Source: Pseudomonas sp. DTU_2021_1001937_2_SI_NGA_ILE_001 (GTDB lineage Bacteria > Pseudomonadota > Gammaproteobacteria > Pseudomonadales > Pseudomonadaceae). From it: a stretch of DNA of 64,000 nt. A program made the translations under genes and the position numbers. The stretch covers positions 2,728,001 to 2,792,000 of the forward strand of contig NZ_CP135971.1 in the NCBI RefSeq assembly GCF_032463525.1, in the 5' to 3' direction. Of this stretch, positions 1 to 11,136 are shown piece by piece; the stretch's first letter is position 1, and every line of letters begins with the position of its first letter. Under the pieces are notes generated by a model. The model was not told the origin of the DNA, ran no database searches, and saw only the letters and a list, made by a program, of their open reading frames with translations.

Positions 1-1344
1 GGAAGCGCCGCAGACCGAAGCCATGGAGCTGGAGCCGTTGGACTCGGTGATTTCCGAAACCACGCGGATGGTGTACGGGAATTCGCCGTCGCTTGGCAGC
101 ATGGCCTGTACGCCACGACGTGCCAGACGACCGTGACCGATTTCACGACGACCGGCACCGCCCATGCGACCGCACTCGCCCACCGAGAACGGTGGGAAGT
201 TGTAGTGCAGCAGGAAGCCGTCGCGCTTCTCGCCTTCGAGGGTGTCGAGCAGCTGCGCGTCACGGGCAGTACCCAGGGTGGCAACCACCAGGGCCTGGGT
301 TTCGCCGCGGGTGAACAGCGCCGAACCGTGGGTCTTCGGCAGTACGCCGACTTCGATGTTCAGCGGGCGTACGGTACGGGTGTCACGACCGTCGATACGT
401 GGCTTGCCGTTGACGATGTTCTCACGCACGGTGCGGTATTCGATTTCACCGAAAGCAGCCTTGACCTCGGAAGCCGACGGGCCGTTTTCTTCGACGGCCA
501 GACGCTCGACGACCTGGTCGCGCAGCTCGCCCAGGCGGGCATAGCGGTCAGCCTTGACGGTGATGGTGTAGGCCTGCGAGATGGCCTCGCCGAACTCGCT
601 GCGGATCGCGTTGAGCAGGGTGGTGTTCTCGGCCTCAGGCTGCCAGTTCCAGGTCGGCTTGGCGGCTTGGGCGGCGAATTCCTTGACGGCGTTGATCACG
701 ACCTGGAATTCGTCATGGGCGAACAGTACGGCGCCCAGCATCTGGTCTTCGGTCAGTTCCTTGGCTTCGGACTCGACCATCAGCACCGCTTCTTCGGTAC
801 CGGCCACGACCATGTCCAGGCTCGAGGCAGCCAGTTGCTCGTAGGTCGGGTTCAGCAGGTAACCGGTTTCGGCGTGGAAGGCCACGCGGGCAGCACCAAT
901 CGGGCCGTCGAACGGAATGCCGGAGATTGCCAGGGCCGCCGAGGTACCGATCATCGCGGCGATGTCCGGGTCAGTCTTCTTGCTGGTGGAAACCACGGTG
1001 CAGACGACCTGCACTTCGTTCATGAAGCCTTCCGGGAACAGCGGACGGATCGGACGGTCGATCAGGCGCGAGGTCAGGGTTTCCTTCTCCGAAGGACGGC
1101 CTTCACGCTTGAAGTAGCCACCGGGGATCTTGCCGGCTGCGTAGGTCTTTTCCTGGTAGTGCACCGACAGGGGGAAGAAACCCTTGCTCGGGTCGGCCTG
1201 CTTGGCCCCTACCACAGTCACCAATACGCTGACGTCGTCGTCAACGGTGACCAGCACGGCGCCGGAGGCCTGACGGGCGATACGGCCTGTCTCCAGGGTG
1301 ACGGTCGACTGACCGAACTGAAACTTCTTGATTACCGGGTTCAC
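1..1344 (-). CDS. pnp: Polynucleotide phosphorylase (3' part of gene outside window)
   Basis: 3'-to-5' phosphorolytic exoribonuclease that degrades mRNA, usually as a trimer within the degradosome. The visible 448 residues cover the first RNase PH domain, the helical linker and the start of the second RNase PH domain; the [10 protein letters not shown] motif is read near positions 345-385. The sequence leaves the window near the active-site SSMASVCG motif, so the KH and S1 domains are not seen. I chose the GTG at 1344, because the protein then begins [12 protein letters not shown], the usual Pseudomonas N-terminus. It lies downstream of rpsO in the same direction, as in most gammaproteobacteria. 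Confidence 0.96.
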   Translation of the reverse strand, partial: MNPVIKKFQFGQSTVTLETGRIARQASGAVLVTVDDDVSVLVTVVGAKQADPSKGFFPLSVHYQEKTYAAGKIPGGYFKREGRPSEKETLTSRLIDRPIRPLFPEGFMNEVQVVCTVVSTSKKTDPDIAAMIGTSAALAISGIPFDGPIGAARVAFHAETGYLLNPTYEQLAASSLDMVVAGTEEAVLMVESEAKELTEDQMLGAVLFAHDEFQVVINAVKEFAAQAAKPTWNWQPEAENTTLLNAIRSEFGEAISQAYTITVKADRYARLGELRDQVVERLAVEENGPSASEVKAAFGEIEYRTVRENIVNGKPRIDGRDTRTVRPLNIEVGVLPKTHGSALFTRGETQALVVATLGTARDAQLLDTLEGEKRDGFLLHYNFPPFSVGECGRMGGAGRREIGHGRLARRGVQAMLPSDGEFPYTIRVVSEITESNGSSSMASVCGAS

Positions 1345-1661
1345 GGTTTCCTACCTTTCGTTTGTGGCTCTTGGGGGAACGGTTTTGCTCACGCTACACA
1401 GCGCGCCGCGGCTCGATGAGCACTGCCTGAAGGGCAACGCCCGGCTCGACGACGGGTCATGCAACGCCTTGCGAATGCTTGGGCCAGGCGGGGAATCGGC
1501 CCCGACCGCAGTCCAGATAAAACTTGAGGCTGGAAGCCCGCCAGGCACACCGGATGGACCGATGCGCCTGACAGGCAACCAACCTCAGATTTCTTCCCGA
1601 GACGACGCCAGGCCTCGCGCACGAGGCCTGGGCTGCCGGGAAGAGAGTCACCACGCCGTGA
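1345..1661 (-). other. rpsO-pnp intergenic region
   Basis: 317 bases between rpsO and pnp, with no supported gene. It contains a 10-bp perfect GC-rich hairpin (annotated separately) and no other feature I can defend. In enterobacteria this interval carries the rpsO terminator, the pnp promoter and the RNase III site through which PNPase represses itself. A similar role here is inference. Confidence 0.6.
1608..1631 (-). terminator. GC-rich hairpin after rpsO (terminator or processing site)
   Basis: Perfect 10-bp stem (CCAGGCCTCG and its complement) with a 4-base CGCA loop, 31 bases past the rpsO stop on the transcribed strand. No U-tract follows, so a simple intrinsic terminator is doubtful. 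A partial attenuator or an RNase-processed element between rpsO and pnp fits better. Confidence 0.5.
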
Positions 1662-1931
1662 TTAGCGACGCAGACCCAGACGACCGATCAGGGTGCTGTA
1701 GCGGTTCACGTCTTTGCCTTTCAGGTAGTCCAGCAGCTTGCGGCGCTGGTTTACCATGCGGATCAGACCACGACGGGAGTGGTGGTCCTTGCCGTTGGCC
1801 TTGAAGTGGCCTTGCAGCTTGTTGATGTTGGCGGTCAGCAGTGCGATTTGCACTTCTGGCGAACCAGTATCACCGGCAGCTTGCTGGTAGTCGGTAACGA
1901 TCTGAGCTTTTTCTTCAACGCTGAGTGCCAT
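1662..1931 (-). CDS. rpsO: 30S ribosomal protein S15
   Basis: Primary 16S rRNA-binding protein of the small-subunit platform; it also helps form the bridge to the 50S subunit. The 89 residues are the standard length, beginning [12 protein letters not shown], with the conserved [21 protein letters not shown] block in the second half. It lies between truB and pnp, the canonical arrangement, and in E. coli it represses its own translation. Confidence 0.97.
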   Translation of the reverse strand: MALSVEEKAQIVTDYQQAAGDTGSPEVQIALLTANINKLQGHFKANGKDHHSRRGLIRMVNQRRKLLDYLKGKDVNRYSTLIGRLGLRR

Positions 1932-2082
1932 GTGGGCATTCCTTCAAGTCGAGGAAACCGTCCTTGCGGGACGATTCCAACAGGCCGAGGCCAAGGCCCC
2001 GTATTTAAAAAAAGAGGTGTGACCGTGCCTGTTGACAGCCACCCTCGCCCGCCGGCCTGACGCCAGGCCTGCGGGGTTCCGG

Positions 2083-3000
2083 TCACTCTGACCGAATCAG
2101 TCGACGCGGCGCAATACGCCCGTCATCGCTCACTTCACCGATGCCGATGAAGCGGCCCTGGTGATCCTGTACACGGACCATGCCGAACTTCGGTGCATCC
2201 GGCGCACGTACCGGCTGACCGTGCAGCCAATAGAACGCGCTGTGCTCCGAAAACTTCAGCAGAGGCCAGTCTTGCAAACCGCTGTCCGATGGCATCAGGA
2301 AGCGGTCTAGCGCTTCGTTGCCACCTTCGGCATGGGCCTGTTCCAGCTCTTCCAGCGTGACCGTCTGGGCCAGGCTGAAAGGACCGGCCTGGGTACGCCG
2401 CAGTTCGGCGACATAGGCACCACAGCCCAGGCGCTCACCGATATCCTCCACCAGGGTACGGATATAGGTGCCTTTGCTGCAGTCCACGGCCAGCCGTGCG
2501 GTCTCGCTTTCGCACGCCAGCAATTCCAGGCGCGCAATAGTAACAGAACGCGCCTCACGCTCCACTACTTCCCCTGCACGTGCCAGTTTGTAAAGTGGCT
2601 GGCCGTCGCGCTTGAGAGCCGAGTACATCGGCGGTATCTGGCTGATCTGCCCACGGAATTCGGGCAATACCGCCTCGATGTCGGCGCGACCAACGGTCAC
2701 GGGGCGGGTTTGCAGCACCTCGCCCTCGGAGTCGGCGGTGGTGGTGGTCTTGCCCAGCTGCATCAGCGTTTCGTAGGACTTGTCCGAGTCCAGCAGGTAC
2801 TGGGAAAACTTGGTCGCCTCGCCGAAGCACAGCGGCAGCACGCCGGTGGCCAGGGGGTCGAGGCTGCCGGTGTGGCCGGCCTTTTCCGCATTGAGCAACC
2901 AGCGCACCTTCTGCAGGGCGGCATTGGAGGTGAAGCCCAGGGGCTTGTCGAGCAGGATGATGCCGCTGACGTTACGGCGAATGCGTTTGACCTGAGCCAC
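2083..3000 (-). CDS. truB: tRNA pseudouridine(55) synthase
   Basis: Converts U55 in the T-loop of nearly all tRNAs to pseudouridine and acts as a tRNA-folding chaperone. The 305 residues are normal length. The N-terminal [17 protein letters not shown] motif carries the catalytic Asp (about residue 47), and a C-terminal PUA-like domain follows. Translation starts at a GTG (2998-3000), giving [14 protein letters not shown]. It is 3 bases downstream of the rbfA stop, consistent with translational coupling in the rimP-nusA-infB-rbfA-truB-rpsO-pnp cluster. Confidence 0.97.
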   Translation of the reverse strand: MAQVKRIRRNVSGIILLDKPLGFTSNAALQKVRWLLNAEKAGHTGSLDPLATGVLPLCFGEATKFSQYLLDSDKSYETLMQLGKTTTTADSEGEVLQTRPVTVGRADIEAVLPEFRGQISQIPPMYSALKRDGQPLYKLARAGEVVEREARSVTIARLELLACESETARLAVDCSKGTYIRTLVEDIGERLGCGAYVAELRRTQAGPFSLAQTVTLEELEQAHAEGGNEALDRFLMPSDSGLQDWPLLKFSEHSAFYWLHGQPVRAPDAPKFGMVRVQDHQGRFIGIGEVSDDGRIAPRRLIRSE

Positions 3001-3003
3001 CGG

Positions 3004-3405
3004 TCACTCCTTCGAATCGTCTGCGGCAGAAGCTGGCTGGTGCTGGCTGTCTTCGGCCACGGCACGCTCGATCAGCGCCGACAGGTGCGCGCCACGGGAC
3101 ACGCTCTCGTCGTAATGGAAGTGCAGCTGCGGCACGGTGCGCAGTTTCATTTCGCGGCCGATCTGCATGCGCAGGAAGCCGGCGGCGGTGTTCAGCACCT
3201 TGAGGCTCTGCGCGACGGCATCGCTGCCATCCGGGCCCATGACGGTGACGTAGACCTGGGCGTGGCCGAGGTCACGGCTGACGTCCACGGCGGTAATGGT
3301 CACCAGACCCAGGCGCGGGTCCTTGACTTCGCGACGGATCAGTTGTGCCAGCTCGCGCTGCATCTGATCGCCGATGCGTTGGGTACGGCTATATTCTTTG
3401 GCCAT
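3004..3405 (-). CDS. rbfA: 30S ribosome-binding factor A
   Basis: Single KH-fold protein that binds immature 30S subunits and promotes maturation of the 16S 5' end; it is a cold-shock factor in E. coli. The 133 residues start [19 protein letters not shown] and end in a charged tail, matching the family in length and sequence. It lies between infB and truB, with the conserved gene order of the region. Confidence 0.96.
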   Translation of the reverse strand: MAKEYSRTQRIGDQMQRELAQLIRREVKDPRLGLVTITAVDVSRDLGHAQVYVTVMGPDGSDAVAQSLKVLNTAAGFLRMQIGREMKLRTVPQLHFHYDESVSRGAHLSALIERAVAEDSQHQPASAADDSKE

Positions 3406-3458
3406 GCTTGATACCTGTTACTGACCCGGATCTGAACCCTGACGGTCTGAAAGCGGCA

Positions 3459-3492
3459 AACGCCCGGTCCGACGCATGTCAGACCGGGCGTT
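3459..3492 (-). terminator. Strong hairpin between infB and rbfA
   Basis: Perfect 11-bp stem (AACGCCCGGTC at 3459-3469 pairs with 3482-3492) with a 12-base loop, in the 136-base gap after the infB stop. On the minus transcript it is followed only by GTTTGCCGC, so the U-tract is weak. It may be an attenuator or a stabilising/processing structure that sets the level of rbfA and downstream genes relative to infB. Confidence 0.55.
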
Positions 3493-3541
3493 GCGTTCAG
3501 CATAAGGCACGGCGCACCGCGCTGTGCCTGGAACCCGCGAC

Positions 3542-6103
3542 TTAGAGGCTGCGGGCCACCTGGACTTTCTCGAAGACCTCGATCTTGTCGCCGACCTTGA
3601 CGTCGTTGTAGCTCTTGACGCCAATACCGCACTCCATGCCAGAGCGGACTTCGGAAGCATCGTCCTTGAAGCGACGCAGGGATTCCAGCTCGCCTTCGAA
3701 GATCACGATGTCCTCGCGCAGTACGCGGATCGGACGGTTACGGTGGACGGTCCCTTCGATCACCATGCAGCCGGCGATGGCGCCGAACTTCGGCGAGCGG
3801 AACACGTCACGAACTTCGGCAACACCGAGGATGTTCTCGCGAACATCGCTGCCCAGCATGCCGGTCAGGGCCTTCTTGACGTCTTCGATGATGTCGTAGA
3901 TCACGTTGTAGTAACGCATGTCCAGACCTTCCTGCTCGACGATCTTCCGTGCGCCGGCATCGGCACGCACGTTGAAGCCGAACAGCACGGCGTTGGAGGC
4001 CAGTGCCAGGTTGGCGTCGCTCTCGGTGATACCACCGACACCGCCACCGATGACCCGCACCTGCACTTCATCGTTACCCAGACCACCCAGGGCACCTTGC
4101 AGCGCTTCCAGGGAACCACGGACGTCGGACTTGAGGACGATGTTGAGCGTCTTCTTCTCTTCCTGGCCCATGCTTTCGAAGATGTTTTCCAACTTGCCGG
4201 CGTGTGCGCGGGCCAGTTTGACTTCGCGGAACTTGCCTTGGCGGAACAGCGCGACTTCACGGGCCTTCTTCTCGTCGGCCAGTACGGTCAGCTCGTCACC
4301 GGCTTCCGGCGTGCCATCCAGGCCGAGGATCTCGACCGGGATCGACGGGCCGGCTTCCTTAACAGGCTTGCCGTTCTCGTCGAGCATGGCGCGGATACGA
4401 CCGAAGTTCGAGCCGACCAGAGCCATGTCGCCCTGACGCAGGGTACCGTCCTGAACCAGCACGGTGGCCACTGGGCCGCGGCCCTTGTCCAGGCGCGATT
4501 CGACCACCACACCACGGCCAGGCGCCGACGGCGTGGCAGTGAGTTCGAGCACTTCGGCCTGCAGCAGAACGGCTTCGAGCAGTTCGTCGACGCCGGTACC
4601 CATCTTCGCCGAGACCGGTACGAACGGAGTCTCGCCGCCCCAGTCTTCCGGGGTCACGCCATGGGTGGCCAGTTCGCTGCGGATACGGTCCATGTCCGCA
4701 CCCGGCTTGTCGATCTTGTTCACCGCGACCACCAGCGGTACACCGGCCGCCTTGGCGTGCTGGACCGCTTCGATGGTCTGTGGCATCACGCCGTCGTCCG
4801 CCGCGACCACCAGGATCACGATGTCGGTGGCCTTGGCACCACGGGCACGCATGGCGGTGAACGCCGCGTGGCCTGGGGTATCCAGGAAGGTGACCATGCC
4901 GCGCTCGGTTTCTACGTGGTAGGCACCGATGTGCTGGGTAATGCCACCGGCCTCGCCTGCGGCAACCTTGGCACGACGGATGTAGTCGAGCAGCGAGGTC
5001 TTACCGTGGTCGACGTGGCCCATGACGGTCACCACCGGAGCACGAGCGAAGCTTTCGCCTTCGAACTTCAGGGACTCGGCCAGGGATTCTTCCAGGGCGT
5101 TGTCGCTGACCAGGGTCACCTTGTGGCCCAGCTCTTCGGCGATCAGGTGCGCAGTGTCCTGGTCCAGAACCTGGTTGATGGTCACCGGGGTGCCCATCTT
5201 GAACATGAACTTGATGACCTCGGCCGCCTTGACCGACATCTTCGCCGCCAGCTCGCCAACGGTGATGGTCTCACCGATGGTCACGTCACGAATCACCGGC
5301 CCGGATGGAGCCTGGAAGCCGTGAGCGTTACGCTTCTTGAGCTTGGACTTGCCACGGCCGCCGCGACGGAAGCCATCGCTCTCTTCGTCGGTGGTACGTG
5401 GGGCGACACGGGCATTCGGCGCCTTTTCCTTGCTCGCAGGACGAGGGGCCGCACCTTTGCGCTCGCCATCGCCGCTGCGCGAACCGCGCTCTTCGCCGCG
5501 ATGGGTCTTTTCCGAGCGACGATCGTCACGCTTGCGCACTTCGATAGTCGTGGTCGCCGGCGGATTGCTGGTCGGCGTCGGGGCCGGAGCTTCACGCACC
5601 GGCTCAGGTGCAGCGGTACGCTCGGCAGGCGCTTCGACCGGCTGCGGCTTCTCGGCCACCGGTTCTGGCTTGCTTTCGGCAGCCGCCGGCTGACGACGCG
5701 CTTCTTCTTCGGCGCGGCGCTTGGCTTCTTCGGCCTCGGCCTTCTGGCGCACGGCAGCTTCCGCCGCACGGCGCTCGTCCAGCTCGCGCTTGCGCTCGGC
5801 TTCGATTTCTTCGGCGCTGCGCTGCACGAAGACTTTTTTCTTGCGTACTTCTACGCTGATGCTCTTGCTACCAGCCACACGCAGGGTGCTGGTGGTCTTG
5901 CGCTGCAAGGTAATCTTGCGCGGTTCTTCCGCCTTCGCCTTGTGACCGCTCTTCAAATGCGCCAGAAGCGCCTGTTTTTCGTTGTCGGTCACTACTTGCT
6001 CGGCGGCGGTGTGCGGCAGGCCTGCCTCACGCATCTGCTGCAGCAGGCGCTCTACCGGTGTGTCGACCACTTTGGCCAGTTCTTTCACCGTGACTTGCGT
6101 CAT
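3542..6103 (-). CDS. infB: Translation initiation factor IF-2
   Basis: GTPase that brings fMet-tRNA to the 30S subunit and promotes 50S joining. The 853 residues have the expected layout: IF2 N-terminal domain from [20 protein letters not shown]; a long charged, Ala/Glu/Arg-rich linker (about 95-250); a G domain with GHVDHGKT (362-369), DTPGH (408-412) and NKID (462-465); then beta-barrel and C-terminal fMet-tRNA-binding domains. It lies 27 bases downstream of nusA. Internal in-frame starts could give shorter isoforms, as in E. coli, but I cannot show this from sequence alone. Confidence 0.98.
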   Translation of the reverse strand: MTQVTVKELAKVVDTPVERLLQQMREAGLPHTAAEQVVTDNEKQALLAHLKSGHKAKAEEPRKITLQRKTTSTLRVAGSKSISVEVRKKKVFVQRSAEEIEAERKRELDERRAAEAAVRQKAEAEEAKRRAEEEARRQPAAAESKPEPVAEKPQPVEAPAERTAAPEPVREAPAPTPTSNPPATTTIEVRKRDDRRSEKTHRGEERGSRSGDGERKGAAPRPASKEKAPNARVAPRTTDEESDGFRRGGRGKSKLKKRNAHGFQAPSGPVIRDVTIGETITVGELAAKMSVKAAEVIKFMFKMGTPVTINQVLDQDTAHLIAEELGHKVTLVSDNALEESLAESLKFEGESFARAPVVTVMGHVDHGKTSLLDYIRRAKVAAGEAGGITQHIGAYHVETERGMVTFLDTPGHAAFTAMRARGAKATDIVILVVAADDGVMPQTIEAVQHAKAAGVPLVVAVNKIDKPGADMDRIRSELATHGVTPEDWGGETPFVPVSAKMGTGVDELLEAVLLQAEVLELTATPSAPGRGVVVESRLDKGRGPVATVLVQDGTLRQGDMALVGSNFGRIRAMLDENGKPVKEAGPSIPVEILGLDGTPEAGDELTVLADEKKAREVALFRQGKFREVKLARAHAGKLENIFESMGQEEKKTLNIVLKSDVRGSLEALQGALGGLGNDEVQVRVIGGGVGGITESDANLALASNAVLFGFNVRADAGARKIVEQEGLDMRYYNVIYDIIEDVKKALTGMLGSDVRENILGVAEVRDVFRSPKFGAIAGCMVIEGTVHRNRPIRVLREDIVIFEGELESLRRFKDDASEVRSGMECGIGVKSYNDVKVGDKIEVFEKVQVARSL

Positions 6104-6130
6104 GCACTTCTCTCCTCAGGCCGCGCCTTG

Positions 6131-7612
6131 TTACTCGAACCAATGGGCACGGGCGGCCATGATCAACTTGCCGGCACGATCGTCGTCGATGCCGTCGATG
6201 TCGAGCAGGTCGTCAATCGACTGCTCGGCCAGGTCTTCGCGGGTCAGCACGCCGCGTACCGCCAGTTCCATCGCCAGGTCCTTGTCCATACCCTCAAGCG
6301 AGAGCAGGTCTTCGGCCGGCTGGGCATCTGCCAGTTTTTCCTCGGTAGCGATGGCTTTGGTCAACAGGCGATCCTTGGCCCGAGCACGAAGCTCGTCGAC
6401 GATCTCCTCGTCGAAACCATCGATGTTGAGCATCTCTTCCAGCGGTACGTAGGCAATTTCTTCGAGGCTGGTAAAGCCTTCGTCGACCAGCACCTGTGCC
6501 AGCTCTTCATCGACTTCCAGCTCTTCGATGAAGTTGCGCAGGATGTCGCCGGTCTCGGCCTGCTGCTTGGCCTGGATGTCCGACTCGGTCATCACGTTCA
6601 GTGTCCAGCCAGTCAACTGGCTGGCCAGGCGTACGTTCTGACCGCCACGACCAATGGCTTGCGCCAGGTTGTCCGCGCCAACGGCGATATCCATTGCATG
6701 GGCATCTTCATCGACGATGATGGCCGCGACTTCAGCAGGGGACATGGCGTTGATCACGAACTGTGCCGGGTTGTCGTCCCACAGCACGATATCCACACGC
6801 TCACCACCCAGCTCACCGGAGACAGCCTGGACTCGCGAACCACGCATGCCGATGCAGGCGCCTTGCGGGTCGATACGCTTGTCCTTGGAGCGCACGGCGA
6901 TCTTGGCGCGCGAACCCGGGTCACGGGACGCGGCCATCACCTCGATCAGCCCTTCGGCGATTTCCGGTACTTCGATACGGAACAGCTCGATCAGCATTTC
7001 CGGCGCGGTACGCGACAGGATCAACTGCGGGCCGCGGTTCTCGGTGCGGATTTCTTTCAGCAGTGCGCGCAGGCGAACACCGACCCGGAAGGTTTCCCGG
7101 GAAATGATGTCTTCGCGTGCCAGCAGTGCCTCGGCATTGTTACCCAGGTCGACGATGACATTGTCACGCGTCACCTTTTTTACAGTGCCGGAAATGATTT
7201 CGCCCAGACGCTCGCGATAGGCATCGACGACCTGGGCGCGTTCCGCCTCACGGACCTTCTGGACGATGACCTGCTTGGCGGTCTGCGCGGCGATACGACC
7301 GAACTCGATGGACTCGATCTTCTCTTCGATGACATCACCGGCCACGGCGCCAGGCTTGTGGGCCTGGGCCTGGTCGACGGCGTACTGGTGCGCCGGGTCA
7401 TCCAGATCTTCGTCCTCGACCACGGTCCAGCGACGGAATGTTTCGTAGTTGCCGGTGTGACGGTTGATTTCAACGCGCACATCGACTTCGTCTTCGTAGC
7501 GCTTCTTGGTAGCGGTGGCCAGTGCCAGCTCCAGCGCTTCAAAAATTACACCTGCCGGTACGCCCTTTTCATTGGACACCGACTCAACAACCAGCAGTAC
7601 TTCTTTGCTCAT
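6131..7612 (-). CDS. nusA: Transcription termination/antitermination factor NusA
   Basis: Binds RNA polymerase and nascent RNA, promoting pausing, intrinsic termination and antitermination. The 493 residues begin [18 protein letters not shown]. Domains in order: N-terminal polymerase-binding domain, S1 domain (about 135-200), two KH domains (about 230-345), and two acidic C-terminal repeats ending [18 protein letters not shown]. The start at 7612 is preceded by AGGCGAGG. An upstream GTG-type start at 7633 would add seven residues but lacks family support. The two acidic repeats match the E. coli type that contacts the alpha subunit and lambda N. Confidence 0.97.
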   Translation of the reverse strand: MSKEVLLVVESVSNEKGVPAGVIFEALELALATATKKRYEDEVDVRVEINRHTGNYETFRRWTVVEDEDLDDPAHQYAVDQAQAHKPGAVAGDVIEEKIESIEFGRIAAQTAKQVIVQKVREAERAQVVDAYRERLGEIISGTVKKVTRDNVIVDLGNNAEALLAREDIISRETFRVGVRLRALLKEIRTENRGPQLILSRTAPEMLIELFRIEVPEIAEGLIEVMAASRDPGSRAKIAVRSKDKRIDPQGACIGMRGSRVQAVSGELGGERVDIVLWDDNPAQFVINAMSPAEVAAIIVDEDAHAMDIAVGADNLAQAIGRGGQNVRLASQLTGWTLNVMTESDIQAKQQAETGDILRNFIEELEVDEELAQVLVDEGFTSLEEIAYVPLEEMLNIDGFDEEIVDELRARAKDRLLTKAIATEEKLADAQPAEDLLSLEGMDKDLAMELAVRGVLTREDLAEQSIDDLLDIDGIDDDRAGKLIMAARAHWFE

Positions 7613-7672
7613 CGTACGCCTCGCCTTTCGCAAGCCATTGGATCCGCGGGATCCGCAGTATCTGGCACGTCT

Positions 7673-8131
7673 TCAGTCAAACGTGGGAATGATGTTGGCT
7701 TTGTCGATCAAGTCGATCGGCAACAGGTATTCGTGGTCATCGACCTGCACCACGACATCCTGCTCCTCCACCCCGCGGAGAAAGCCCTGAAAGTTGCGCC
7801 GTCCTTCGAATGGCGAGCGCAGCTTTATTTTCACTTGGTCCCCAGCGTGCAAAGCAAACTGTTCAAGGGTGAACAGCGGGCGATCCATGCCAGGAGAAGA
7901 CACTTCGAGCGTGTATTCAGAGCTGATCGGATCTTCGACATCCAATACACCACTGACCTGACGGCTGACGATTTCACAGTCATCCACCAGAACGCCGCCT
8001 TCTTTATCGATATAAACGCGCAGCATCGAATGCCGGCCCTGGGAAACGAACTCGATTCCCCAACATGTGTAGCCAAGCGCTTCGACCACTGGGGCCAGCA
8101 TGGCCTGCAACTGTTCTAGCTTGCTCGACAC
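7673..8131 (-). CDS. rimP: Ribosome maturation factor RimP
   Basis: Needed for 30S maturation. It is 152 residues if started at the GTG (8129-8131), giving [21 protein letters not shown]; that codon is preceded at good spacing by GAGGGGG. An ATG at 8149 would add MHEGVQ in the same frame but sits against the U-tract of an upstream terminator, so I prefer 8131. The RimP N-domain and the C-terminal SH3-like domain (ending [10 protein letters not shown]) are both complete. It is first gene of the rimP-nusA-infB run. Confidence 0.95.
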   Translation of the reverse strand: MSSKLEQLQAMLAPVVEALGYTCWGIEFVSQGRHSMLRVYIDKEGGVLVDDCEIVSRQVSGVLDVEDPISSEYTLEVSSPGMDRPLFTLEQFALHAGDQVKIKLRSPFEGRRNFQGFLRGVEEQDVVVQVDDHEYLLPIDLIDKANIIPTFD

Positions 8132-8149
8132 CTGAACCCCCTCGTGCAT

Positions 8150-8182
8150 GCTTTAAAAATAAAAAAATGGGCAAAAGCCCAT
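8150..8182 (-). terminator. Intrinsic terminator between tRNA-fMet and rimP (second of two)
   Basis: Stem ATGGGC/GCCCAT (8167-8172 with 8177-8182) with an AAAA loop, followed on the minus strand by a run of U residues (TTTTTTATTTTT). It lies just upstream of the rimP start, so transcription of rimP from the tRNA promoter requires read-through or antitermination. Confidence 0.75.
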
Positions 8183-8228
8183 CCGTGAGAACGCCGCTGA
8201 ACACCGGCGTCATGTTCTGTCCAGCTAA

Positions 8229-8251
8229 CAAAAAGCCCCTCAAAAGGGGCT
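8229..8251 (-). terminator. Intrinsic terminator of tRNA-fMet (first of two)
   Basis: Stem AGCCCCT/AGGGGCT (8234-8240 with 8245-8251) followed on the minus strand by five U residues, 11 bases past the tRNA 3' end. Confidence 0.85.
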
Positions 8252-8261
8252 CCGCTAATAC

Positions 8262-8338
<77 letters not shown>

Positions 8339-8399
8339 ACAAAGCTGGGGCCGGATTATACGATTGATCCCTTGACAGGTCAACCGAACATCGACCTAC

Positions 8400-8422
8400 A
8401 AGAAAGCCCGCTGATGCGGGCT
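8400..8422 (-). terminator. Hairpin between the two tRNA genes
   Basis: Stem AGCCCGC/GCGGGCT (8405-8411 with 8416-8422) with a 4-base loop, followed on the minus strand by TTTCTTG. It lies 11 bases after the tRNA-Leu 3' end and is probably its terminator or 3' processing signal. Confidence 0.7.
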
Positions 8423-8433
8423 GCCTTGTTTAT

Positions 8434-8519
8434 TGGTACCGAGAAGGGGACTCGAACCCCTACACCCTATGGGCACAACCACCTCAAGGTTGCGTGTCTA
8501 CCAATTCCACCACCTCGGC
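8434..8519 (-). tRNA. tRNA-Leu (GAG)
   Basis: 86-nt class II tRNA with a long variable arm and encoded CCA. On the minus strand it starts GCCGAGGTGGTGGAATTGG and ends with CCA. The anticodon loop TTGAGGT, closed by CAACC/GGTTG, gives anticodon GAG. It is co-oriented with secG upstream and tRNA-fMet downstream. Confidence 0.97.
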
Positions 8520-8564
8520 TTTACAACACATTTGACGATCTCTGATACATCGTCGAATTCTTGC

Positions 8565-8951
8565 TTACTTCTTCTGCTCTGGAGCCTGAGGTACATCAGC
8601 AGGAGCCGTAGCGGCTGGTTTGCTGCCATCAAGCATTGGAACATCATCGGATGATGGCTTTTGCTTGACTTCCATGACAGCTGGATCTGGCAAACCGATC
8701 TGGTTAATTACTTGAGCCTTTTCCTTAGCAAAGTAACCTAAGCCCAGGCTGGTCAAGAAAAAACATGCAGCGAGTATAGCAGTAAACTTACTCAGGAAGG
8801 TAGCACTTCCTTGGCTTCCGAAGACAGTATTTGATGCACCTGCACCAAAAGAAGCACCTGCTTCAGCACCTTTACCCTGCTGCATCAGAACCAGGGCAAC
8901 AACACCCAGGGCACCCAGCAGATGAAAAACGATCACGACTGTTTCCAGCAT
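8565..8951 (-). CDS. secG: Preprotein translocase subunit SecG
   Basis: Small SecYEG channel subunit in the inner membrane that assists SecA-driven export. The 128 residues start at the ATG at 8951 ([18 protein letters not shown]). Two membrane segments (about residues 2-22 and 53-73) flank a conserved Gly/Ser-rich cytoplasmic loop, and an Ala/Pro-rich tail ends PQAPEQKK. It follows tpiA by 4 bases and precedes the tRNA genes, a typical Pseudomonas arrangement. A longer in-frame start at 8999 is unlikely because it overlaps tpiA. Confidence 0.95.
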   Translation of the reverse strand: MLETVVIVFHLLGALGVVALVLMQQGKGAEAGASFGAGASNTVFGSQGSATFLSKFTAILAACFFLTSLGLGYFAKEKAQVINQIGLPDPAVMEVKQKPSSDDVPMLDGSKPAATAPADVPQAPEQKK

Positions 8952-8955
8952 CTTT

Positions 8956-9711
8956 TCAGTTTCCCGCGGCGCGACAGATCGCACCGAATTCATCTGCATT
9001 CAGGGAAGCTCCACCTACAAGCCCCCCATCGATATCCGGCATGCTGAACAGCTCAGCCGCATTGGCCGCCTTCACGCTGCCGCCATAGAGAAGCCGCACA
9101 CCTTGCGCGACTTCAGAATCCTCTTTGGCCAGTTGCGCACGAATCGCTGCGTGCACGTCCTGCGCCTGCTCGGGCGTTGCGGTCAATCCGGTGCCAATGG
9201 CCCATACAGGCTCGTAGGCAACAACGGCATTGACGAAAGCCTGGATACCAAACGCCTTGATGACACTGTCAAGCTGCTGCCCGACCACTTCAAGGGTTTG
9301 CCCTGCCTCGCGCTGCTCCAGCGTCTCACCAATACACAGTACCGGTGTCAGGCCACTGGCCTGGATGGCTGCGAACTTGCGGTTCAGCACTTGATCGGAC
9401 TCGCCCAGCAACAGGCGGCGTTCGGAGTGCCCAACCAGCACCAGCTTGCAACCGGCGTCGACCAACTGCACCGCAGCGATCTCGCCTGTCAGCGCACCCT
9501 GCTCGGCCTGTACAGCCGCATCCTGTGCACCGACCATGATCAGCCCGCTCTGGAGCCCATCAACCACCTGACCAATGTGCAGGCTCGAAGGAATCACAGC
9601 GACATCAACGTTGCCAGGCAACACCTGCGCCGCCAGACCCTCGATCAGCTCAGCGACGCTGGCGCGGGTACCGTGCATTTTCCAGTTACCAGCTACCATA
9701 GGGCGACGCAT
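8956..9711 (-). CDS. tpiA: Triosephosphate isomerase
   Basis: Interconverts dihydroxyacetone phosphate and glyceraldehyde 3-phosphate. The 251-residue TIM barrel begins [14 protein letters not shown] and carries the Lys of NWKMHG, the His of GHSERR (about residue 96), the catalytic Glu of [11 protein letters not shown] (about 168) and the phosphate-binding YGGSV near the C-terminus. It lies between glmM and secG. Confidence 0.97.
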   Translation of the reverse strand: MRRPMVAGNWKMHGTRASVAELIEGLAAQVLPGNVDVAVIPSSLHIGQVVDGLQSGLIMVGAQDAAVQAEQGALTGEIAAVQLVDAGCKLVLVGHSERRLLLGESDQVLNRKFAAIQASGLTPVLCIGETLEQREAGQTLEVVGQQLDSVIKAFGIQAFVNAVVAYEPVWAIGTGLTATPEQAQDVHAAIRAQLAKEDSEVAQGVRLLYGGSVKAANAAELFSMPDIDGGLVGGASLNADEFGAICRAAGN

Positions 9712-9777
9712 GCTTTACCTCGTCGGTCAAAGTGGGCGCAGATCTTACCCAACACTTTCAACACTGACAAGCCCGTC

Positions 9778-11118
9778 TCAGGCACAAACTTCAGCGACCA
9801 GCTTGGCCAGCTCTTCAGCATAACCGCGCACCTGAGCCTCGTCCTCACCCTCGACCATCACCCGTACCAGCGGTTCGGTGCCGGATTTACGCAGCAATAC
9901 CCGCCCACGCCCAGCCATTTCGTCGGTTACACGGGCGCAGGCTTCCTGCACGGAAGGATGGGTCACCGGATCGACACCACCGGCAAACCTGACGTTGATC
10001 AGCACCTGCGGGCACTTGCGGATCTGTTGACGCGCCTCGGCCAGGGTCTGGCCTGCACGGCGCAGCGCCATCAGCACCTGCAGGGCAGCAATGATCGCGT
10101 CCCCCGTCGTGGTGTGCTGCAGGCATACCACGTGCCCGGAGTTCTCGCCACCGAGCAGCCAGTTGCGCTCCAACAGTTCAGCAATGACGTAGCGGTCGCC
10201 GACGTTGGCACGCACGAAAGGGATCCCCAGGTCGGCCAAGCCCAGTTCCAGGCCCAGGTTGCTCATCAGGGTACCGACCACACCACCGTGCAGACGGTCA
10301 CGCTGGTGCATGTCGCGGGCGATGATGTACATCAGCTCGTCGCCATCGACCACCGTACCCGTGTGATCGACCATCAGGACCCGATCGCCATCACCGTCGA
10401 AGGCAATGCCCAGATCGGCCTTCTCGGCCACCACAGCGGCCTGTACGGCCTCGATATGGGTCGAGCCGCAGCTCTCGTTGATGTTCAGCCCGTTGGGCTG
10501 TGCCGCCAGCACGCTGACCTGCGCACCCAGCTCGCGGAATACGTTGGGCGCGATCTTGTAGGTGGCCCCGTGGGCGCAGTCGACCACCAGCTTCAGGCCG
10601 GCGAAACTGGTACCGGTCGGCACGCTGCTCTTGCAGAACTCGATATAACGACCCGCCGCGTCGTTGATTCGCGACACTTTGCCCAGACTGGCCGATTCCA
10701 CGACGGTCATCGGTGCATCGAGCAGTTCCTCGATCATCATTTCGATCTCGTCAGGCAACTTGGTTCCTTTGCCGGAGAAGAACTTGATGCCGTTGTCGTA
10801 GTGCGGGTTGTGCGAAGCGCTGATCACGATGCCCGCCTCGGCATGGAAAGTGCGGGTCAGGTAGGCGATCGCCGGGGTCGGCATGGGGCCCAGGAGCATC
10901 ACGTCGGCGCCAGCGGCGGACAGGCCGGCCTCCAGCGCAGACTCGAACATGTAGCCGGAGATCCGCGTGTCCTTGCCGACCAGGATGCGGCAGGCACCCA
11001 TGCGGCGGAACGCCATACCGGCGGCCCAGCCCAGCTTGAGCATGAAGTCAGGGGTGATGGGGTATTGCCCAACGCGACCGCGAATACCGTCGGTGCCGAA
11101 ATATTTCTTGGTAGTCAT
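9778..11118 (-). CDS. glmM: Phosphoglucosamine mutase
   Basis: Converts glucosamine-6-phosphate to glucosamine-1-phosphate for UDP-GlcNAc, and so for peptidoglycan and LPS. The 446 residues start [14 protein letters not shown]. The phosphoserine active-site loop is in [12 protein letters not shown] (about residue 101), the metal-binding motif is DGDGDR (about 242-247), and the phosphate-binding loop is [12 protein letters not shown] near the end. It is 18 bases downstream of folP; the folP-glmM pair is conserved from E. coli to Pseudomonas. Confidence 0.97.
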   Translation of the reverse strand: MTTKKYFGTDGIRGRVGQYPITPDFMLKLGWAAGMAFRRMGACRILVGKDTRISGYMFESALEAGLSAAGADVMLLGPMPTPAIAYLTRTFHAEAGIVISASHNPHYDNGIKFFSGKGTKLPDEIEMMIEELLDAPMTVVESASLGKVSRINDAAGRYIEFCKSSVPTGTSFAGLKLVVDCAHGATYKIAPNVFRELGAQVSVLAAQPNGLNINESCGSTHIEAVQAAVVAEKADLGIAFDGDGDRVLMVDHTGTVVDGDELMYIIARDMHQRDRLHGGVVGTLMSNLGLELGLADLGIPFVRANVGDRYVIAELLERNWLLGGENSGHVVCLQHTTTGDAIIAALQVLMALRRAGQTLAEARQQIRKCPQVLINVRFAGGVDPVTHPSVQEACARVTDEMAGRGRVLLRKSGTEPLVRVMVEGEDEAQVRGYAEELAKLVAEVCA

Positions 11119-11136
11119 GGATGCTCCAGAATGTTC

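Noticed and set aside
2043..2070. Terminator after truB
   Set aside because: Only a 5-bp GGCCT/AGGCC stem, about 45 bases away from the nearest T-run.
3524..8119. Plus-strand ORF of 1531 codons
   Set aside because: Runs antisense to infB, nusA and rimP; a shadow frame typical of GC-rich genes, with low-complexity His/Asp/Val-rich sequence and no family resemblance.
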